64,000 bases of DNA from Deltaproteobacteria bacterium HGW-Deltaproteobacteria-2 (GCA_002840505.1 PHBC01000001.1:829738-893737); one strand, 5' to 3'. Positions 28,081-37,338 are shown, counted from the first letter of the stretch. Translations and numbers: made by a program. Notes: generated by a model not told the origin, from the letters alone.

Positions 28081-28632
28081 ATGTTTACAAAAAACAATGG
28101 AAATCAATTAAAAATAGAGGATATCCGCTTATCGCCGGAATTATTGAGAATTAATTCCCGCTTTACCGGCGGGGGAGGGCTGGCGAAAATTCTCCTTATT
28201 TTGATTGTTGCGCTTCCATTGATTTTTTATAAGGACATTATACACATAATAAAGGATAAATCGCCTGACGAACAGCTTGTGCTGACGGCGATGGCTGTGT
28301 TTTTTTTAGCAGCTTTTTTCTTTACATTGTACAAAATGACCCAAAACAGTGGCAAAGTTCTGATAGTTACTGAAAAAGGCTTTTTTATAGAACCGGGACT
28401 GGCTGAATTTTGGAAAGATATTGACGAATACAGATGGAATGTTCCTTCTGCTGCAAACAAAGATTTATTTTCCGGGCAAAATGAAGGAACGTCATTGCTC
28501 TTTTTCAATAATAAGGGGGCGTGGCCAAAAACATTTGACCTGATGCAATACAACATTTTTTTTACACCCGATCAGATGCAACAGGTGGATACAATCTGTA
28601 ATCGTATGGGAATTAAAAGATCAGAAAGTTAA
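28081..28632 (+). CDS. Membrane protein with two helices and a cytosolic domain, unknown
   Basis: 183 residues. Two membrane helices near residues 33-53 and 66-84 with a short loop, then a ~95-residue domain beginning GKVLIVTEKGFFIEPG and rich in aromatic residues. It resembles small PH-like membrane-proximal domains (YcxB type), but I cannot assign a family. Upstream of hisH by 15 bp on the same strand, so possibly cotranscribed by chance of spacing. ATG 28081 has no clear SD. Confidence 0.55.
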   Translation: MFTKNNGNQLKIEDIRLSPELLRINSRFTGGGGLAKILLILIVALPLIFYKDIIHIIKDKSPDEQLVLTAMAVFFLAAFFFTLYKMTQNSGKVLIVTEKGFFIEPGLAEFWKDIDEYRWNVPSAANKDLFSGQNEGTSLLFFNNKGAWPKTFDLMQYNIFFTPDQMQQVDTICNRMGIKRSES

Positions 28633-28647
28633 TTTTTACTTAGATTT

Positions 28648-29277
28648 ATGATAGCAATAATTAATTATAACGCCGGAAACATAACGAGCGTAGCACGGGC
28701 TCTGCAAAATATCGGGCAGGATTTTGTCATTACGGACGATACAACAAAGCTCGAAACTGCGACTCATGTAATTTTCCCGGGTGTTGGCGCGGCCGGAGAA
28801 GCAATGGCTTATCTGCGCGAAAAAAAGCTCGATACCTGGCTGAAAAAATATATTAAAACCGGCAGGCCGCTTTTGGGCATTTGTCTGGGTACACAGATTA
28901 TTCTGGATTATTCCGAAGAAAATAAAACCGAATGTATCGGCCTTGTTGCCGGTTCCACAAAACGCTTTCCCGACAATCTGACTTCCGTTGGTCAGGTATT
29001 AAAGATTCCGCACATGGGCTGGAACAGCGTTAAGTTGCAACGCAGTCATCCGGTCTTTAAAAATGTTTCGCCGGATGCCGAATTTTATTTTGTGCATTCC
29101 TATTATCCGGCACCGTCTGACGATGCAGCCTTTTTAGGAACAACCGATTATGGCATGATATTCTGTTCTGTTCTGGCCAAAGATAATCTTGTGGCCATGC
29201 AGTTTCACCCGGAAAAAAGCGGGCGTCCCGGATTACAGATTTTGAAGAATTTCTGCGCTTGGGAGGGGCAATGTTAA
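28648..29277 (+). CDS. hisH: Imidazole glycerol phosphate synthase, glutaminase subunit
   Basis: 209 residues, full length. Class I amidotransferase with nucleophile in LLGICLGTQ and His-Glu of the triad in MQFHPEKSG; the oxyanion [10 protein letters not shown] region is also typical. It releases ammonia from glutamine for HisF in histidine and AICAR synthesis. hisF overlaps it by 7 bp, which matches the obligate complex. The rest of the his pathway is not in the window. Confidence 0.92.
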   Translation: MIAIINYNAGNITSVARALQNIGQDFVITDDTTKLETATHVIFPGVGAAGEAMAYLREKKLDTWLKKYIKTGRPLLGICLGTQIILDYSEENKTECIGLVAGSTKRFPDNLTSVGQVLKIPHMGWNSVKLQRSHPVFKNVSPDAEFYFVHSYYPAPSDDAAFLGTTDYGMIFCSVLAKDNLVAMQFHPEKSGRPGLQILKNFCAWEGQC

Positions 29278-30050
29278 GCAAGAGGATAATTCCCTGCCTT
29301 GATGTGCGTGACGGCCAGCTCACCAAGGGTATCAAATTCAAAGGAAACGTGGATATCGGCGATCCGGTAGAAGCCGCACGGGAATATTACGAACAGGGCG
29401 CTGATGAAATTGTTTTCTACGATATCACGGCATCGTCAGACAAACGCGACATCATGATTGATGTGGTAAGGCGCGTGGCAGAAACGATTTTTATTCCTTT
29501 TTCCGTGGGCGGCGGTATCCGCAATCTGGAAGATATGAGGCGTGTGATTCTAGCTGGAGCGGAAAAAGTCAGCGTTAATTCCGCCGCGGTCGATGAACCG
29601 AAAATTATCACTCAGGGAGCAAAAGCTTTTGGTAGTCAGTGTATTGTGCTGGGCATGGATGTAAAAAAAGTGGAAGTATCCGATAAAATTCCCTCAGGCT
29701 ACGAAATGGTAATTCACGGCGGCAGGATATTTACCGGTATTGATGCTCTGTGGTGGGCCAAAGAAGCGGAAAAGCTCGGCGCCGGTGAAATTTGCCTGAA
29801 TTCCATAGACGCCGACGGCATGCAAACAGGATATGAACTGAATTTAACAAAATTGGTTTCCGAAAATGTACGTATTCCGGTTATTGCCTCAGGCGGTGCG
29901 GGAAAGCCGGAACATCTGGCTCAGGTATTAACGGAAGGAAAGGCTGATGCGGCTTTGATTGCATCTATGGTGCATTATCGTACGTACACAATCACTGAAA
30001 TCAAACAATATTTAAACGAAAAACAAATAAAAACGAGAATGCTGTGGTAG
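29271..30050 (+). CDS. hisF: Imidazole glycerol phosphate synthase, cyclase subunit
   Basis: 259 residues from ATG 29271, preceded by SD GGAGGGG; a TTG at 29259 lies before this SD and is less likely. (Beta-alpha)8 barrel with catalytic Asp11 in [10 protein letters not shown] and the second Asp in VLGMDVKK near residue 130. Phosphate-binding FSVGGGIRN and [10 protein letters not shown] are conserved. Converts PRFAR with ammonia from HisH into imidazole glycerol phosphate and AICAR. The start lies inside the hisH coding sequence. Confidence 0.92.
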   Translation: MLSKRIIPCLDVRDGQLTKGIKFKGNVDIGDPVEAAREYYEQGADEIVFYDITASSDKRDIMIDVVRRVAETIFIPFSVGGGIRNLEDMRRVILAGAEKVSVNSAAVDEPKIITQGAKAFGSQCIVLGMDVKKVEVSDKIPSGYEMVIHGGRIFTGIDALWWAKEAEKLGAGEICLNSIDADGMQTGYELNLTKLVSENVRIPVIASGGAGKPEHLAQVLTEGKADAALIASMVHYRTYTITEIKQYLNEKQIKTRMLW

Positions 30051-30126
30051 TTTGATAATTATTTTCACTAGGAAACACCGATGTGAAGTATTATAATATG
30101 CTTATTAAGTTAGGAGGCTAATTAAA

Positions 30127-31008
30127 GTGGATGCAAAAAGGTATGAATTAAATGTCCAGTTGGCGCAAATGCTCAAAGGCGGCGTCATTATGGATGTAAC
30201 CAATGTTGAACAGGCAAAAATCGCGGAAGAAGCGGGAGCCGTGGCGGTCATGGCTCTGGAACGTGTGCCTGCAGATATTCGCAAAGACGGCGGAGTGGCC
30301 AGGATGTCCGATCCTTCAATGATTGCCGCAATTAAAAAAGCCGTATCCATTCCGGTTATGGCGAAAGCCCGAATCGGTCATTTTGTGGAAGCGCAAATCC
30401 TGGAAGCCTTACGTATTGATTATATTGATGAAAGCGAAGTTTTAACTCCGGCTGATGAAGAATGCCATATTGATAAAACAAAATTCTCGATTCCTTTCGT
30501 CTGTGGCGCGCGAAATCTTGGTGAAGCCTTGCGCCGGATTGCCGAAGGCGCGGCAATGATTCGCACCAAAGGCGAGGCGGGAACGGGAAATGTTGTAGAA
30601 GCTGTCCGCCATATGAGAACAATGAATCGTGAAATTCGACAACTGGCACAGATGCCTGTAGAGGAAGTCACCGGTTTTGCTAAAGCAAATGGTCTTCCTT
30701 ATGAATTATCTTTAAAAGTCAAGGAGTTAGGACGTTTGCCGGTGGTTAATTTCGCGGCAGGCGGTATTGCCACTCCCGCTGATGCGGCGTTGATGATGCA
30801 GTTGGGCTGTGATGGTGTTTTTGTAGGCTCGGGAATTTTTAAATCAGCCGACCCGGCCAAACGAGCACGGGCTATCGTCAAGGCAACAGCTTATTTCAAT
30901 GATCCTCAAAAGGTTCTGGAGGCTTCTATGGATCTCGGAGAAGCCATGCCCGGTCTGGAAATTTCTCAAATTCCACCCGAACAAATCCTGGCAGGACGCG
31001 GCTGGTAA
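30127..31008 (+). CDS. pdxS: Pyridoxal 5'-phosphate synthase, PdxS subunit
   Basis: 293 residues from GTG 30127 with SD GGAGG. Highly conserved family: [23 protein letters not shown], the catalytic Lys in [42 protein letters not shown] and the phosphate site [16 protein letters not shown]. Builds PLP from ribose 5-phosphate, glyceraldehyde 3-phosphate and ammonia as a dodecamer with PdxT. pdxT follows by 6 bp. A TATAAT at 30092-30097 may be the -10 element, but no -35 is clear. Confidence 0.95.
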   Translation: MDAKRYELNVQLAQMLKGGVIMDVTNVEQAKIAEEAGAVAVMALERVPADIRKDGGVARMSDPSMIAAIKKAVSIPVMAKARIGHFVEAQILEALRIDYIDESEVLTPADEECHIDKTKFSIPFVCGARNLGEALRRIAEGAAMIRTKGEAGTGNVVEAVRHMRTMNREIRQLAQMPVEEVTGFAKANGLPYELSLKVKELGRLPVVNFAAGGIATPADAALMMQLGCDGVFVGSGIFKSADPAKRARAIVKATAYFNDPQKVLEASMDLGEAMPGLEISQIPPEQILAGRGW

Positions 31009-31014
31009 TTTTCT

Positions 31015-31689
31015 ATGACTCTTCATTTAGTGAGCAACAAACCATCTGTAATCGGCGTTCTGGATTTACAGGGCGGAGTGCATGAGCATCTGGAACACCT
31101 GGAGAGGTTAGGCGTAGCTTATAAACGAGTTAAGCAGGCAGAGGATTTTGAGGATCTCGCCGGATTAATTATCCCCGGCGGTGAAAGTTCCTGTTTGTCC
31201 AGATTACTTAATATTTTTGAAATCAAGAATGTATTGCTTCAGGCTCATCGACGTGGAATGAAAATCTGGGGCACCTGCGCGGGAGCAATTCTACTGGCGA
31301 AGGAAGTGGTTGGTGAAAAGGCTTGCCTTGGTTTGATCGATATTACAATTGAACGTAACGGCTTCGGCAGCCAACTGGATAGTTTTGTCAGCGAAGCTTT
31401 GATTCCAGCTGTTGCTCCTGAACCCATACCTCTTACTTTCATTCGCGCGCCTAAAATTATTGATGTGGATCCTGATGTTAATATTCTTTTGAAAATTGAT
31501 GATTATGTAGCGGCAGCGGAAACTGAATCCATATTGGTTACTGTTTTTCATCCGGAGTTAACCGGATGTCTTGCCTTTCATCGTTATTTCGCCATGAAAT
31601 GCGGCTTGAAAACAACTGGCAATAATCATGATTATATTGATCCGCTTTGGAAAAACTGGAGCTGGACAAAACATGCCGGCATAATTTAA
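31015..31689 (+). CDS. pdxT: Pyridoxal 5'-phosphate synthase, PdxT glutaminase subunit
   Basis: 224 residues. Class I-like glutaminase: PGGESSCLSRLL early, nucleophile Cys in IWGTCAGAILLA, His-Glu in TVFHPELTG. VLDLQGGVHEHLEHL is the family opening. Supplies ammonia to PdxS. The C-terminal ~20 residues (NNHDYIDPLWKNWSWTKHAGII) extend past the usual end and have no match that I can name. Second gene of the pdxST operon; the downstream acetyltransferase is 19 bp away. Confidence 0.93.
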   Translation: MTLHLVSNKPSVIGVLDLQGGVHEHLEHLERLGVAYKRVKQAEDFEDLAGLIIPGGESSCLSRLLNIFEIKNVLLQAHRRGMKIWGTCAGAILLAKEVVGEKACLGLIDITIERNGFGSQLDSFVSEALIPAVAPEPIPLTFIRAPKIIDVDPDVNILLKIDDYVAAAETESILVTVFHPELTGCLAFHRYFAMKCGLKTTGNNHDYIDPLWKNWSWTKHAGII

Positions 31690-31708
31690 AAAAAATAAAG
31701 GAAATTTC

Positions 31709-32485
31709 ATCCTCATCAAAATCAAAAATGTTGAAGAAAATTTTTTTGCCGTCAGCCGTTACTGGGGAAGCTTAAACTCATCGTTAAAGCGTATTGAACC
31801 AATCTGTGCGATGCACACGGGCGTTGCTATTTCCGATATCAACTGGGTCTGGAATGAAAAGCCTTTAAAAAAAGACGACGTACAAGCTATTGCCCAAATA
31901 AAAGAATATTACAAAAATTTAAATCTACGTTTCTGGTGGTGGGTATATCCCCGTGGACAATCGCCTGAAACCTCAAGAATGCTACAAGAAGCGGGACTGC
32001 GTTTAATTGCAAAAGTCCCCTGTATGGCCGCGGATTTGAATAATTCATTATCCGACGCAAAGTTTTCTGAAAATATATCAGTCATCGAAGTAAAGGATAA
32101 AAGCGACTTGTTTTTTTGGGAAGATGTTTCCTTCCATGGTTTTGAAATGCCTCAACACGCCAGAGAAAAGTATGACACTTTTGTTTCTTCATTTAATCTT
32201 GGCGGGCAATCTCCCCAAAGACTTTTTCTAGCCAGTTTAGATGGAAAGCCCGTAGCTACCTCCCTGCTTTTCACGCACGGAAAGTCGGCGGGCATCTACT
32301 ACGTATCTACTCTTCCGGATTATAGAAACAAAGGATGCGGTCTGAGCATCACACAAGCAGCGATGCAAGCAGCGATGCAGGCGGGATTTAAAGATATAAT
32401 TCTACAGGCAACACCATTGGGGGAAAAGGTTTACACCCGGGCAGGCTTTAAAGAATACTGCCGTGCGGAAATTTATAAACTTTAA
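31709..32485 (+). CDS. GNAT-family N-acetyltransferase without a canonical start codon
   Basis: The coding frame clearly extends upstream of the first ATG (31811). Residues before it (KIKNVEENFFAVSRYW) are coding-like and resemble the opening of GNAT proteins. Between the in-frame stop at 31682-31684 and 31811 there is no ATG, GTG or TTG in frame. ATC 31709 lies 6 nt after AAAGGA and is the best-spaced candidate. The acetyl-CoA domain is at the C-terminus: YYVSTLPDYRNKGCGLSITQAAMQAAMQAG. About 258 residues from 31709, or 224 from the ATG. Substrate unknown. A sequencing error or rare start codon are both possible. Confidence 0.65.
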   Translation: MLIKIKNVEENFFAVSRYWGSLNSSLKRIEPICAMHTGVAISDINWVWNEKPLKKDDVQAIAQIKEYYKNLNLRFWWWVYPRGQSPETSRMLQEAGLRLIAKVPCMAADLNNSLSDAKFSENISVIEVKDKSDLFFWEDVSFHGFEMPQHAREKYDTFVSSFNLGGQSPQRLFLASLDGKPVATSLLFTHGKSAGIYYVSTLPDYRNKGCGLSITQAAMQAAMQAGFKDIILQATPLGEKVYTRAGFKEYCRAEIYKL

Positions 32486-32676
32486 TGTCAGCTTAAAGCT
32501 ATCCTGAAACATCTCAGAATTTATAACCTCCATCATCAATTTAGGCATTAAGCCTCAATTTAGATAATACAAAATTGTCTCTTCTTAATTTTTAAACGAC
32601 TTCTTTGTTGCGCTTTATTGATTCTCCTTAAGAAACAAATTCATAAAAAATCAATATAATTAGCATATTATATATG

Positions 32677-32694
32677 TTGGCATTTATCTTGCCC
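32677..32694 (+). promoter_or_regulatory. Sigma-54 promoter of the amt-glnK operon
   Basis: TTGGCATTTATCTTGCCC: GG (32679-32680) and GC (32691-32692) are 10 bp apart. Placed 44 bp before ATG 32738, the normal distance for a nitrogen-controlled amt operon. No NifA-type TGT-N10-ACA element was found upstream, so NtrC or another activator is possible. Confidence 0.8.
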
Positions 32695-32737
32695 TAATCA
32701 AAGTTGAAAGAAAAACTTTTTGAGGGAGGTATTGATA

Positions 32738-33970
32738 ATGAATTCGGGAGATACAGCGTGGGTTTTGATGGCCAGCGCTCTGGTCTTATTAATGACCATA
32801 CCGGGACTGGCATTTTTCTATGGAGGATTGGTTCGACGCAAGAACGTTCTGTCTATTTTGATGCAGTGCTTTATTATCGTTTGTGTCATTTCTCTGCAGT
32901 GGATGTTGTTCGGTTATTCTTTGGCGTTCGGTCCTGATTTCCATGGCATCATTGGTAAACTGGATTGGATAGGACTTGCAGGAGTCGGTGCGACACCGAA
33001 TCCTGATTACACCAAGACAATTCCTCATTCTGTCTTTATGATTTTTCAGGCGATGTTTGCGATTATCACACCAGCCTTGATTATCGGCGCTTACGCGGAG
33101 CGGGTAAAATTTTCCGCATTTCTGATTTTCACCTTATTGTGGACAACATTTGTCTATGATCCGCTGGCGCATTGGGTCTGGGGTGCGGGAGGTTGGATGA
33201 GGACACTGGGCGCACTGGATTTCGCGGGTGGAATAGTTGTGCATGTGAGCTCCGGAATCTCGGCACTGGTACTGGCTCTGCTTTTGGGAAAAAGAGTTGG
33301 CTACAATCACAGACCCATTCGTCCGCATAACCTGCCCTTTACAGTATTAGGCGCTGCTCTTTTATGGTTTGGCTGGTTTGGATTTAACGCCGGCAGCGCG
33401 CTGGCCGCCGATGGACTTGCCGCCAATGCCTTTATTACCACGCATATTGCAACCGCAGCGGCAGGTCTTACCTGGGCTTTAGTGGAATGGTGGCATAATA
33501 ACTCTCCGACAATCCTGGGCGCCGCGACCGGTGCTGTTGCCGGACTGGTGGCCATTACACCGGCCTGCGGTTTTGTCAACCCGATGAATGCCATGTTTAT
33601 CGGCATGATCGTAGCGGTGATCTGCTATCTTGCTGTAGCGATAATTAAAGGCAAACTTGGCTATGACGATTCTCTGGATGCTTTTGGCGTGCATGGTGTG
33701 GGAGGAGCTGTCGGTACAATAGCAACAGGTTTTTTCGCGGAAAAAGCAGTAAATGCCGCCGGCGCAGATGGCTTGCTTTTCGGTAACGCTCATCAGCTTG
33801 GTGTTCAATCCTTATCGCTTATAGTCACAGTTACCTTTGCCGTGATCATGACTTTCATCATCTTCAAGATTGTGGATGTGTTTATCGGTATGCGTGTGGA
33901 AGAACACAACGAAATCGTCGGTCTGGATTTAACGCAACAAAGCGAAGCCGCTTATACAGTGATTGAATAG
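32738..33970 (+). CDS. amtB: Ammonium transporter (Amt/MEP/Rh family)
   Basis: 410 residues from ATG 32738, preceded by SD GGGAGGT; the in-frame TTG 32720 lies before this SD. Eleven-helix Amt fold with AFFYGGLVRRKN at the start, WVWGAGGWM, DFAGGIVVHVSSG, LLWFGWFGFNAGSAL and the pore histidines in DAFGVHGVGGAVG. The ending GMRVEEHNEIVGLDLTQQSEAAY is the usual PII-binding tail region. Conducts ammonium/ammonia across the inner membrane and is gated by the PII protein encoded next. First gene of a sigma-54-driven operon amt-glnK-fis-like-porin. Confidence 0.93.
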   Translation: MNSGDTAWVLMASALVLLMTIPGLAFFYGGLVRRKNVLSILMQCFIIVCVISLQWMLFGYSLAFGPDFHGIIGKLDWIGLAGVGATPNPDYTKTIPHSVFMIFQAMFAIITPALIIGAYAERVKFSAFLIFTLLWTTFVYDPLAHWVWGAGGWMRTLGALDFAGGIVVHVSSGISALVLALLLGKRVGYNHRPIRPHNLPFTVLGAALLWFGWFGFNAGSALAADGLAANAFITTHIATAAAGLTWALVEWWHNNSPTILGAATGAVAGLVAITPACGFVNPMNAMFIGMIVAVICYLAVAIIKGKLGYDDSLDAFGVHGVGGAVGTIATGFFAEKAVNAAGADGLLFGNAHQLGVQSLSLIVTVTFAVIMTFIIFKIVDVFIGMRVEEHNEIVGLDLTQQSEAAYTVIE

Positions 33971-33982
33971 GAGGAATAAATC

Positions 33983-34324
33983 ATGAAACTAATCATTGCC
34001 ATTATTCAGCCGCACAAACTGGAGGCGGTCAAAAGAGAGCTTGAGGCAGTGGATGTAAATTTGATGACTGTCTCCAATGTTCTGGGACAGGGCCGGCAAA
34101 AAGGCCTCACGGAAATATACAGAGGCGCGAAAGAAGCTGGCGGACTGCTCAATAAAGTCCGGCTTGATATCGCGGTAAATGAGGATTTTGTCGAGCCGAC
34201 AATTAAGGCGATCACCAAAGGGGCTCATACCGGAGGCGTCGGCGACGGTAAGATTTTCGTAGTGGAGCTCGCGGAATGTATTCGCATCAGCAGCGGTGAA
34301 CGCGGCGGTGGCGCCATAGGCTGA
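33983..34324 (+). CDS. glnK: PII signal-transduction protein (GlnK type)
   Basis: 113 residues. GQGRQKGLTEIYRGAK is the T-loop entry. By alignment with E. coli GlnB, Tyr51 is replaced by Glu51 (Tyr46 is kept), so uridylylation at the standard site is not possible. TGGVGDGKIFV keeps the Lys90 equivalent that contacts ATP phosphate and 2-oxoglutarate. It should therefore respond to ligands only and block AmtB when nitrogen is plentiful. SD GGAGGA; 12 bp after amtB. Confidence 0.9.
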   Translation: MKLIIAIIQPHKLEAVKRELEAVDVNLMTVSNVLGQGRQKGLTEIYRGAKEAGGLLNKVRLDIAVNEDFVEPTIKAITKGAHTGGVGDGKIFVVELAECIRISSGERGGGAIG

Positions 34325-34333
34325 GGTTATCTT

Positions 34334-34555
34334 ATGAATAAAGATAAATTTAATACCGAAAAAAATACATTGCAGCGCTTTGTTTTCGACTGCGAAAAAA
34401 CAGTCATCCGTCATGCATTGGTAAGAACTAAAGGCAACATAACTGCTGCCGCAAGACTTTTAGGAACTACAAGACGCGTTCTGACTTACAAAGTTCATAA
34501 ATACGGTATTGACTATGAACAATTCAAACCTGGATGGAGTGTAAAGGAGAATTAA
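34334..34555 (+). CDS. Stand-alone Fis-type HTH protein
   Basis: 73 residues, consisting almost entirely of the DNA-binding domain found at the C-terminus of sigma-54 activators: VFDCEKTVIRHALVRTKGNITAAARLLGTTRRVLTYKV. The core and the following HKYGIDYEQF closely resemble the NifA-type protein of this window ([17 protein letters not shown]). It has no AAA+ or receiver domain, so it could bind enhancer sites and act as a competitor or architectural factor. Third gene of the amt operon, 9 bp after glnK. Its end reaches into the SD of the next gene. Confidence 0.75.
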   Translation: MNKDKFNTEKNTLQRFVFDCEKTVIRHALVRTKGNITAAARLLGTTRRVLTYKVHKYGIDYEQFKPGWSVKEN

Positions 34556-34560
34556 GCACT

Positions 34561-35454
34561 ATGAAAAACTATATGAAGAAGATAATTACTGCTGTTTTAC
34601 TTTTATTGATTATTGCCACATTACCCGTAACTATTCGGGCAGAAGAACAGAAGCCGGTCGAGCCGGAACAAATAACTGTGGAGCAAAAGCAAGAAGAGGA
34701 TAAAGTAACCGGCGAGGTCGCCGCAAGTATTCTCAGCGCTTACATTTGGCGCGGTCAGGAACTGAGTCGCCACAGCGTGGTGATCCAGCCCTCCGCAACG
34801 GTGAGCTATCGGGGAGTTACTGCCAGCATCTGGGGCAATCTGGATACGAGGCCTTATAATGTTGGAGACGAAAAATATTCATCCAATTTTACAGAAACGG
34901 ATGTTACCATTTCCTATTCGCGAAAATTCGGCATGGTGCAGGTAGGCGCCGGGTATATTTACTATGGCCTAGCATCCTTGACGCCGGGTGGAACAGACCC
35001 GCTTGATGCTCAGGAACTCTTTGTCACCTTGGGCTTGGATACGATTTTGGCACCCACAGTGACTGTCTATAAGGAAATCGATCATTACCGTCAGTGGTAT
35101 GCAACGCTGGGTGTATCCCATACCTTTGCCCTGCATGAAAAAGTTGGTTTGAAACTGGCGGCAACAGCAAGTTATTTGCTTTCTACCGATGAGACCACTT
35201 ATCCCAAATTTGACGGTGATTCTCTGGCAACCACGGACAAGTTTAATAATTTGCACGATGGCATAGTTTCTATTTCTTTGCCAGTCAACGTCATTTCATC
35301 TCTTGCGGTTATTCCGACGGTGTCCTATGTCTTCCCGCTGTCCGACGATGCGAAGTATGAGATGAGAGCGCGCGGTCTTCAAGGTGCGGCCAATCCGTCA
35401 GACAAGGATTTTTCATACCTTTATGGCGGGATTGTTTTGAGTTATTTATTCTAA
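34561..35454 (+). CDS. Outer-membrane beta-barrel protein (porin-like)
   Basis: 297 residues from ATG 34561 with AGGAG upstream. Signal peptide MKNYMKKIITAVLLLLIIATLPVTIRAEE, then a short Glu/Gln/Pro-rich linker and alternating amphipathic beta strands (TVSYRGVTASIWGNL, MVQVGAGYIYYGL). It ends in Phe, typical for barrels inserted by BAM. AYIWRGQELS near residue 70 recurs in TorF-like putative porins. As last gene of a nitrogen-controlled ammonium-uptake operon, it may admit a nitrogen compound, by inference. A strong terminator follows. Confidence 0.75.
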   Translation: MKNYMKKIITAVLLLLIIATLPVTIRAEEQKPVEPEQITVEQKQEEDKVTGEVAASILSAYIWRGQELSRHSVVIQPSATVSYRGVTASIWGNLDTRPYNVGDEKYSSNFTETDVTISYSRKFGMVQVGAGYIYYGLASLTPGGTDPLDAQELFVTLGLDTILAPTVTVYKEIDHYRQWYATLGVSHTFALHEKVGLKLAATASYLLSTDETTYPKFDGDSLATTDKFNNLHDGIVSISLPVNVISSLAVIPTVSYVFPLSDDAKYEMRARGLQGAANPSDKDFSYLYGGIVLSYLF

Positions 35455-35472
35455 AAGCTATATATATTTATC

Positions 35473-35511
35473 AGTCACGGCAAGCTTTCGAAAGGATTGC
35501 CGTGACTTTTT
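35473..35511 (+). terminator. Rho-independent terminator of the amt operon
   Basis: AGTCACGGCAA (35473-35483) and TTGCCGTGACT (35497-35507) form a perfect 11-bp stem, extended inside by CTTTCGAAAG, followed by TTTTT. It ends the operon started at the sigma-54 promoter. Confidence 0.9.
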
Positions 35512-35556
35512 ATGAGAATGTTTTAAAGTGTTTACTTGTAATATAAAGGGGAAAAT

Positions 35557-36252
35557 ATGCACGCGCATTATTTACAACATGTTCCGTTTGAAGGGCTGGG
35601 CAGCATTGAACCCTGGCTTAAAGCGGCCGGGCACGAAATAACAAATACCAGATTATTTGAATCAGCAGAATTCCCTGATTTAAAAAAGATAGACCTGTTA
35701 GTGATCATGGGCGGTCCGATGAGTGTCAATGATGAAAATACGTTCCCGTGGCTGGTTTCCGAGAAACAGTTCATTTGTAAAGCCATCAATTCAGGGAACC
35801 CTGTCTTGGGCATTTGTCTTGGTGCGCAGCTTATTGCCAGTGCTATGGACGCTCGAGTGTACCGAAATTCGGAAAAAGAGATCGGGTGGTTTCCCATCGA
35901 GGGGGTCGCATCGACCGACAGGTCCATTTTTAATTTCCCGCCGTCTATGAAAGTGTTTCATTGGCACGGTGAGACATTTGACTTACCATCGGGAGCTGCC
36001 CACCTGGCGAAAAGTGATGGATGTGAAAATCAGGCCTTTCAAATCGGCAAGTCGGTTATCGGTTTGCAGTTTCACCTGGAAACCACACCAAAAGCGGCTT
36101 GGGAAATTGTTTCCCATTGTCGCAAGGAACTGGTTCCATCGAAATATATACAGACAGAGGAAGAAATCCTGTCAGCCACTCCGGAGAGATATAAATCAAT
36201 AAATCAACTGATGGGTAGTGTCCTGTCTTTCCTGCTGCGAAAAGATGGCTAA
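35557..36252 (+). CDS. Type 1 glutamine amidotransferase (GuaA-N-like)
   Basis: 231 residues. Nucleophile in VLGICLGAQLIASA, His-Glu in GLQFHLETTP, with DLLVIMGGPMSVND and FHWHGETFDLP as in GMP-synthase-related stand-alone amidotransferases. No synthetase domain follows. Members of this group are often annotated GMP synthase, but they lack the ATP pyrophosphatase half, so the true acceptor is unknown (gamma-glutamyl compounds are one possibility). Monocistronic, SD AAGGGG, after the amt terminator. Confidence 0.85.
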   Translation: MHAHYLQHVPFEGLGSIEPWLKAAGHEITNTRLFESAEFPDLKKIDLLVIMGGPMSVNDENTFPWLVSEKQFICKAINSGNPVLGICLGAQLIASAMDARVYRNSEKEIGWFPIEGVASTDRSIFNFPPSMKVFHWHGETFDLPSGAAHLAKSDGCENQAFQIGKSVIGLQFHLETTPKAAWEIVSHCRKELVPSKYIQTEEEILSATPERYKSINQLMGSVLSFLLRKDG

Positions 36253-36516
36253 CTGGACCGGGTATTTAACGGCAGCTTCCGCATTGAGAAATTGTTCGAC
36301 AATATTGTAGTCAGGCATATGCATATTTCCTGTATATTGCTTTTCTCCTTTTTCCGATTCACACAGCATTTCTACCAGAAACAATCAAAAAACTGCTGAA
36401 CTCTAACTTAACATGTGGTACAAATCTTAAAGACAGGTTAAAGGCTTCCCGGATTTTTTAAAGAAGAAGACATAAAAAGCAACCTTCAACGCATTCTGCC
36501 AACGGTATAAATTATT

Positions 36517-37215
36517 ATGCCTAAAATACTGATTGTTGATGATGAAAAAGATATAGTTGATCTCATTTCTTATAATCTGGAGAAAGAGAGATTTTCTACG
36601 GTAAAAGCTTATGATGGCGAAACCGCCCTAAAGCTTGTCAAAACACAAAAGCCGGATTTAATTATACTTGACCTTATGCTGCCCAAGATGAATGGACTTG
36701 ATGTATGTCGGGCAATTCGCCATAATCCGGAAACGGTTGGCCTGCCGATAATTATGTTGACGGCAAAAAGTGAAGAAGTTGATAAAATAATCGGTTTGGA
36801 AGTAGGGGCTGATGATTATGTGACCAAGCCGTTCAGCATTAAAGAATTAATTGCCAGAGTGCGCAGCATTTTACGTCGCCTGAAGGAAGGTGAGAAATAC
36901 GCAGGTAAAGAAGAGTTCATTCATAAAGGACTTAAAATAAATTACGTTTCGTGTCTTGTTTCAGTTAATGGAAAGGAAGTAACGCTGAGTCCAACTGAAC
37001 TTAAGCTTCTTTTCTTCTTATCTCAAAATGCCGGTAGAGTTTATTCCAGAAACCAGATTATTGATCACGTCTGGGGCGATGATACTTTTATTACGGATCG
37101 TGCCGTTGATGTACACATCCGGCGTTTACGATCACAAATAGAAGAGGATATGGAAAATCCCCATTATATTCTTACAGTTCGTGGTTTTGGCTATAAATTT
37201 GCCGATAAGAAATAA
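36517..37215 (+). CDS. phoB: PhoB response regulator
   Basis: 232 residues. Receiver domain 1-120 with acidic pocket DDE (residues 8-10), phosphoacceptor Asp in LIILDLMLPKMNG, and PIIMLTAK / DYVTKPFS switch residues. OmpR-type winged helix at the C-terminus (VDVHIRRLRSQIEE, RGFGYKF). Likely controls the pst operon that begins 120 bp downstream behind a Pho box. Its cognate kinase gene phoR is at the far end of that operon, 4.7 kb away. No SD is visible before ATG 36517. Confidence 0.9.
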   Translation: MPKILIVDDEKDIVDLISYNLEKERFSTVKAYDGETALKLVKTQKPDLIILDLMLPKMNGLDVCRAIRHNPETVGLPIIMLTAKSEEVDKIIGLEVGADDYVTKPFSIKELIARVRSILRRLKEGEKYAGKEEFIHKGLKINYVSCLVSVNGKEVTLSPTELKLLFFLSQNAGRVYSRNQIIDHVWGDDTFITDRAVDVHIRRLRSQIEEDMENPHYILTVRGFGYKFADKK

Positions 37216-37274
37216 ATTTCTGCTTATTTTAAAATTAGATTAACTATTCGTGTTGTTTCTGCATTTTAATCAAA

Positions 37275-37308
37275 CTGTCATCAAATTGTAACATTTGTCA
37301 TCTATAAT
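37275..37308 (+). promoter_or_regulatory. Pho box and -10 element of the pst operon
   Basis: CTGTCAT (37275-37281) and TTGTAAC (37286-37292) are 11-bp-phased PhoB half sites, followed by another TTGTCAT at 37295 slightly out of phase. TATAAT (37303-37308) is the -10 element at the distance seen in PhoB-activated promoters, with no separate -35. Start codon of pstS at 37339 with SD GGAGGAG. Confidence 0.85.
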
Positions 37309-37338
37309 ACAGGAAAATTAAATCAGGAGGAGAATTAA

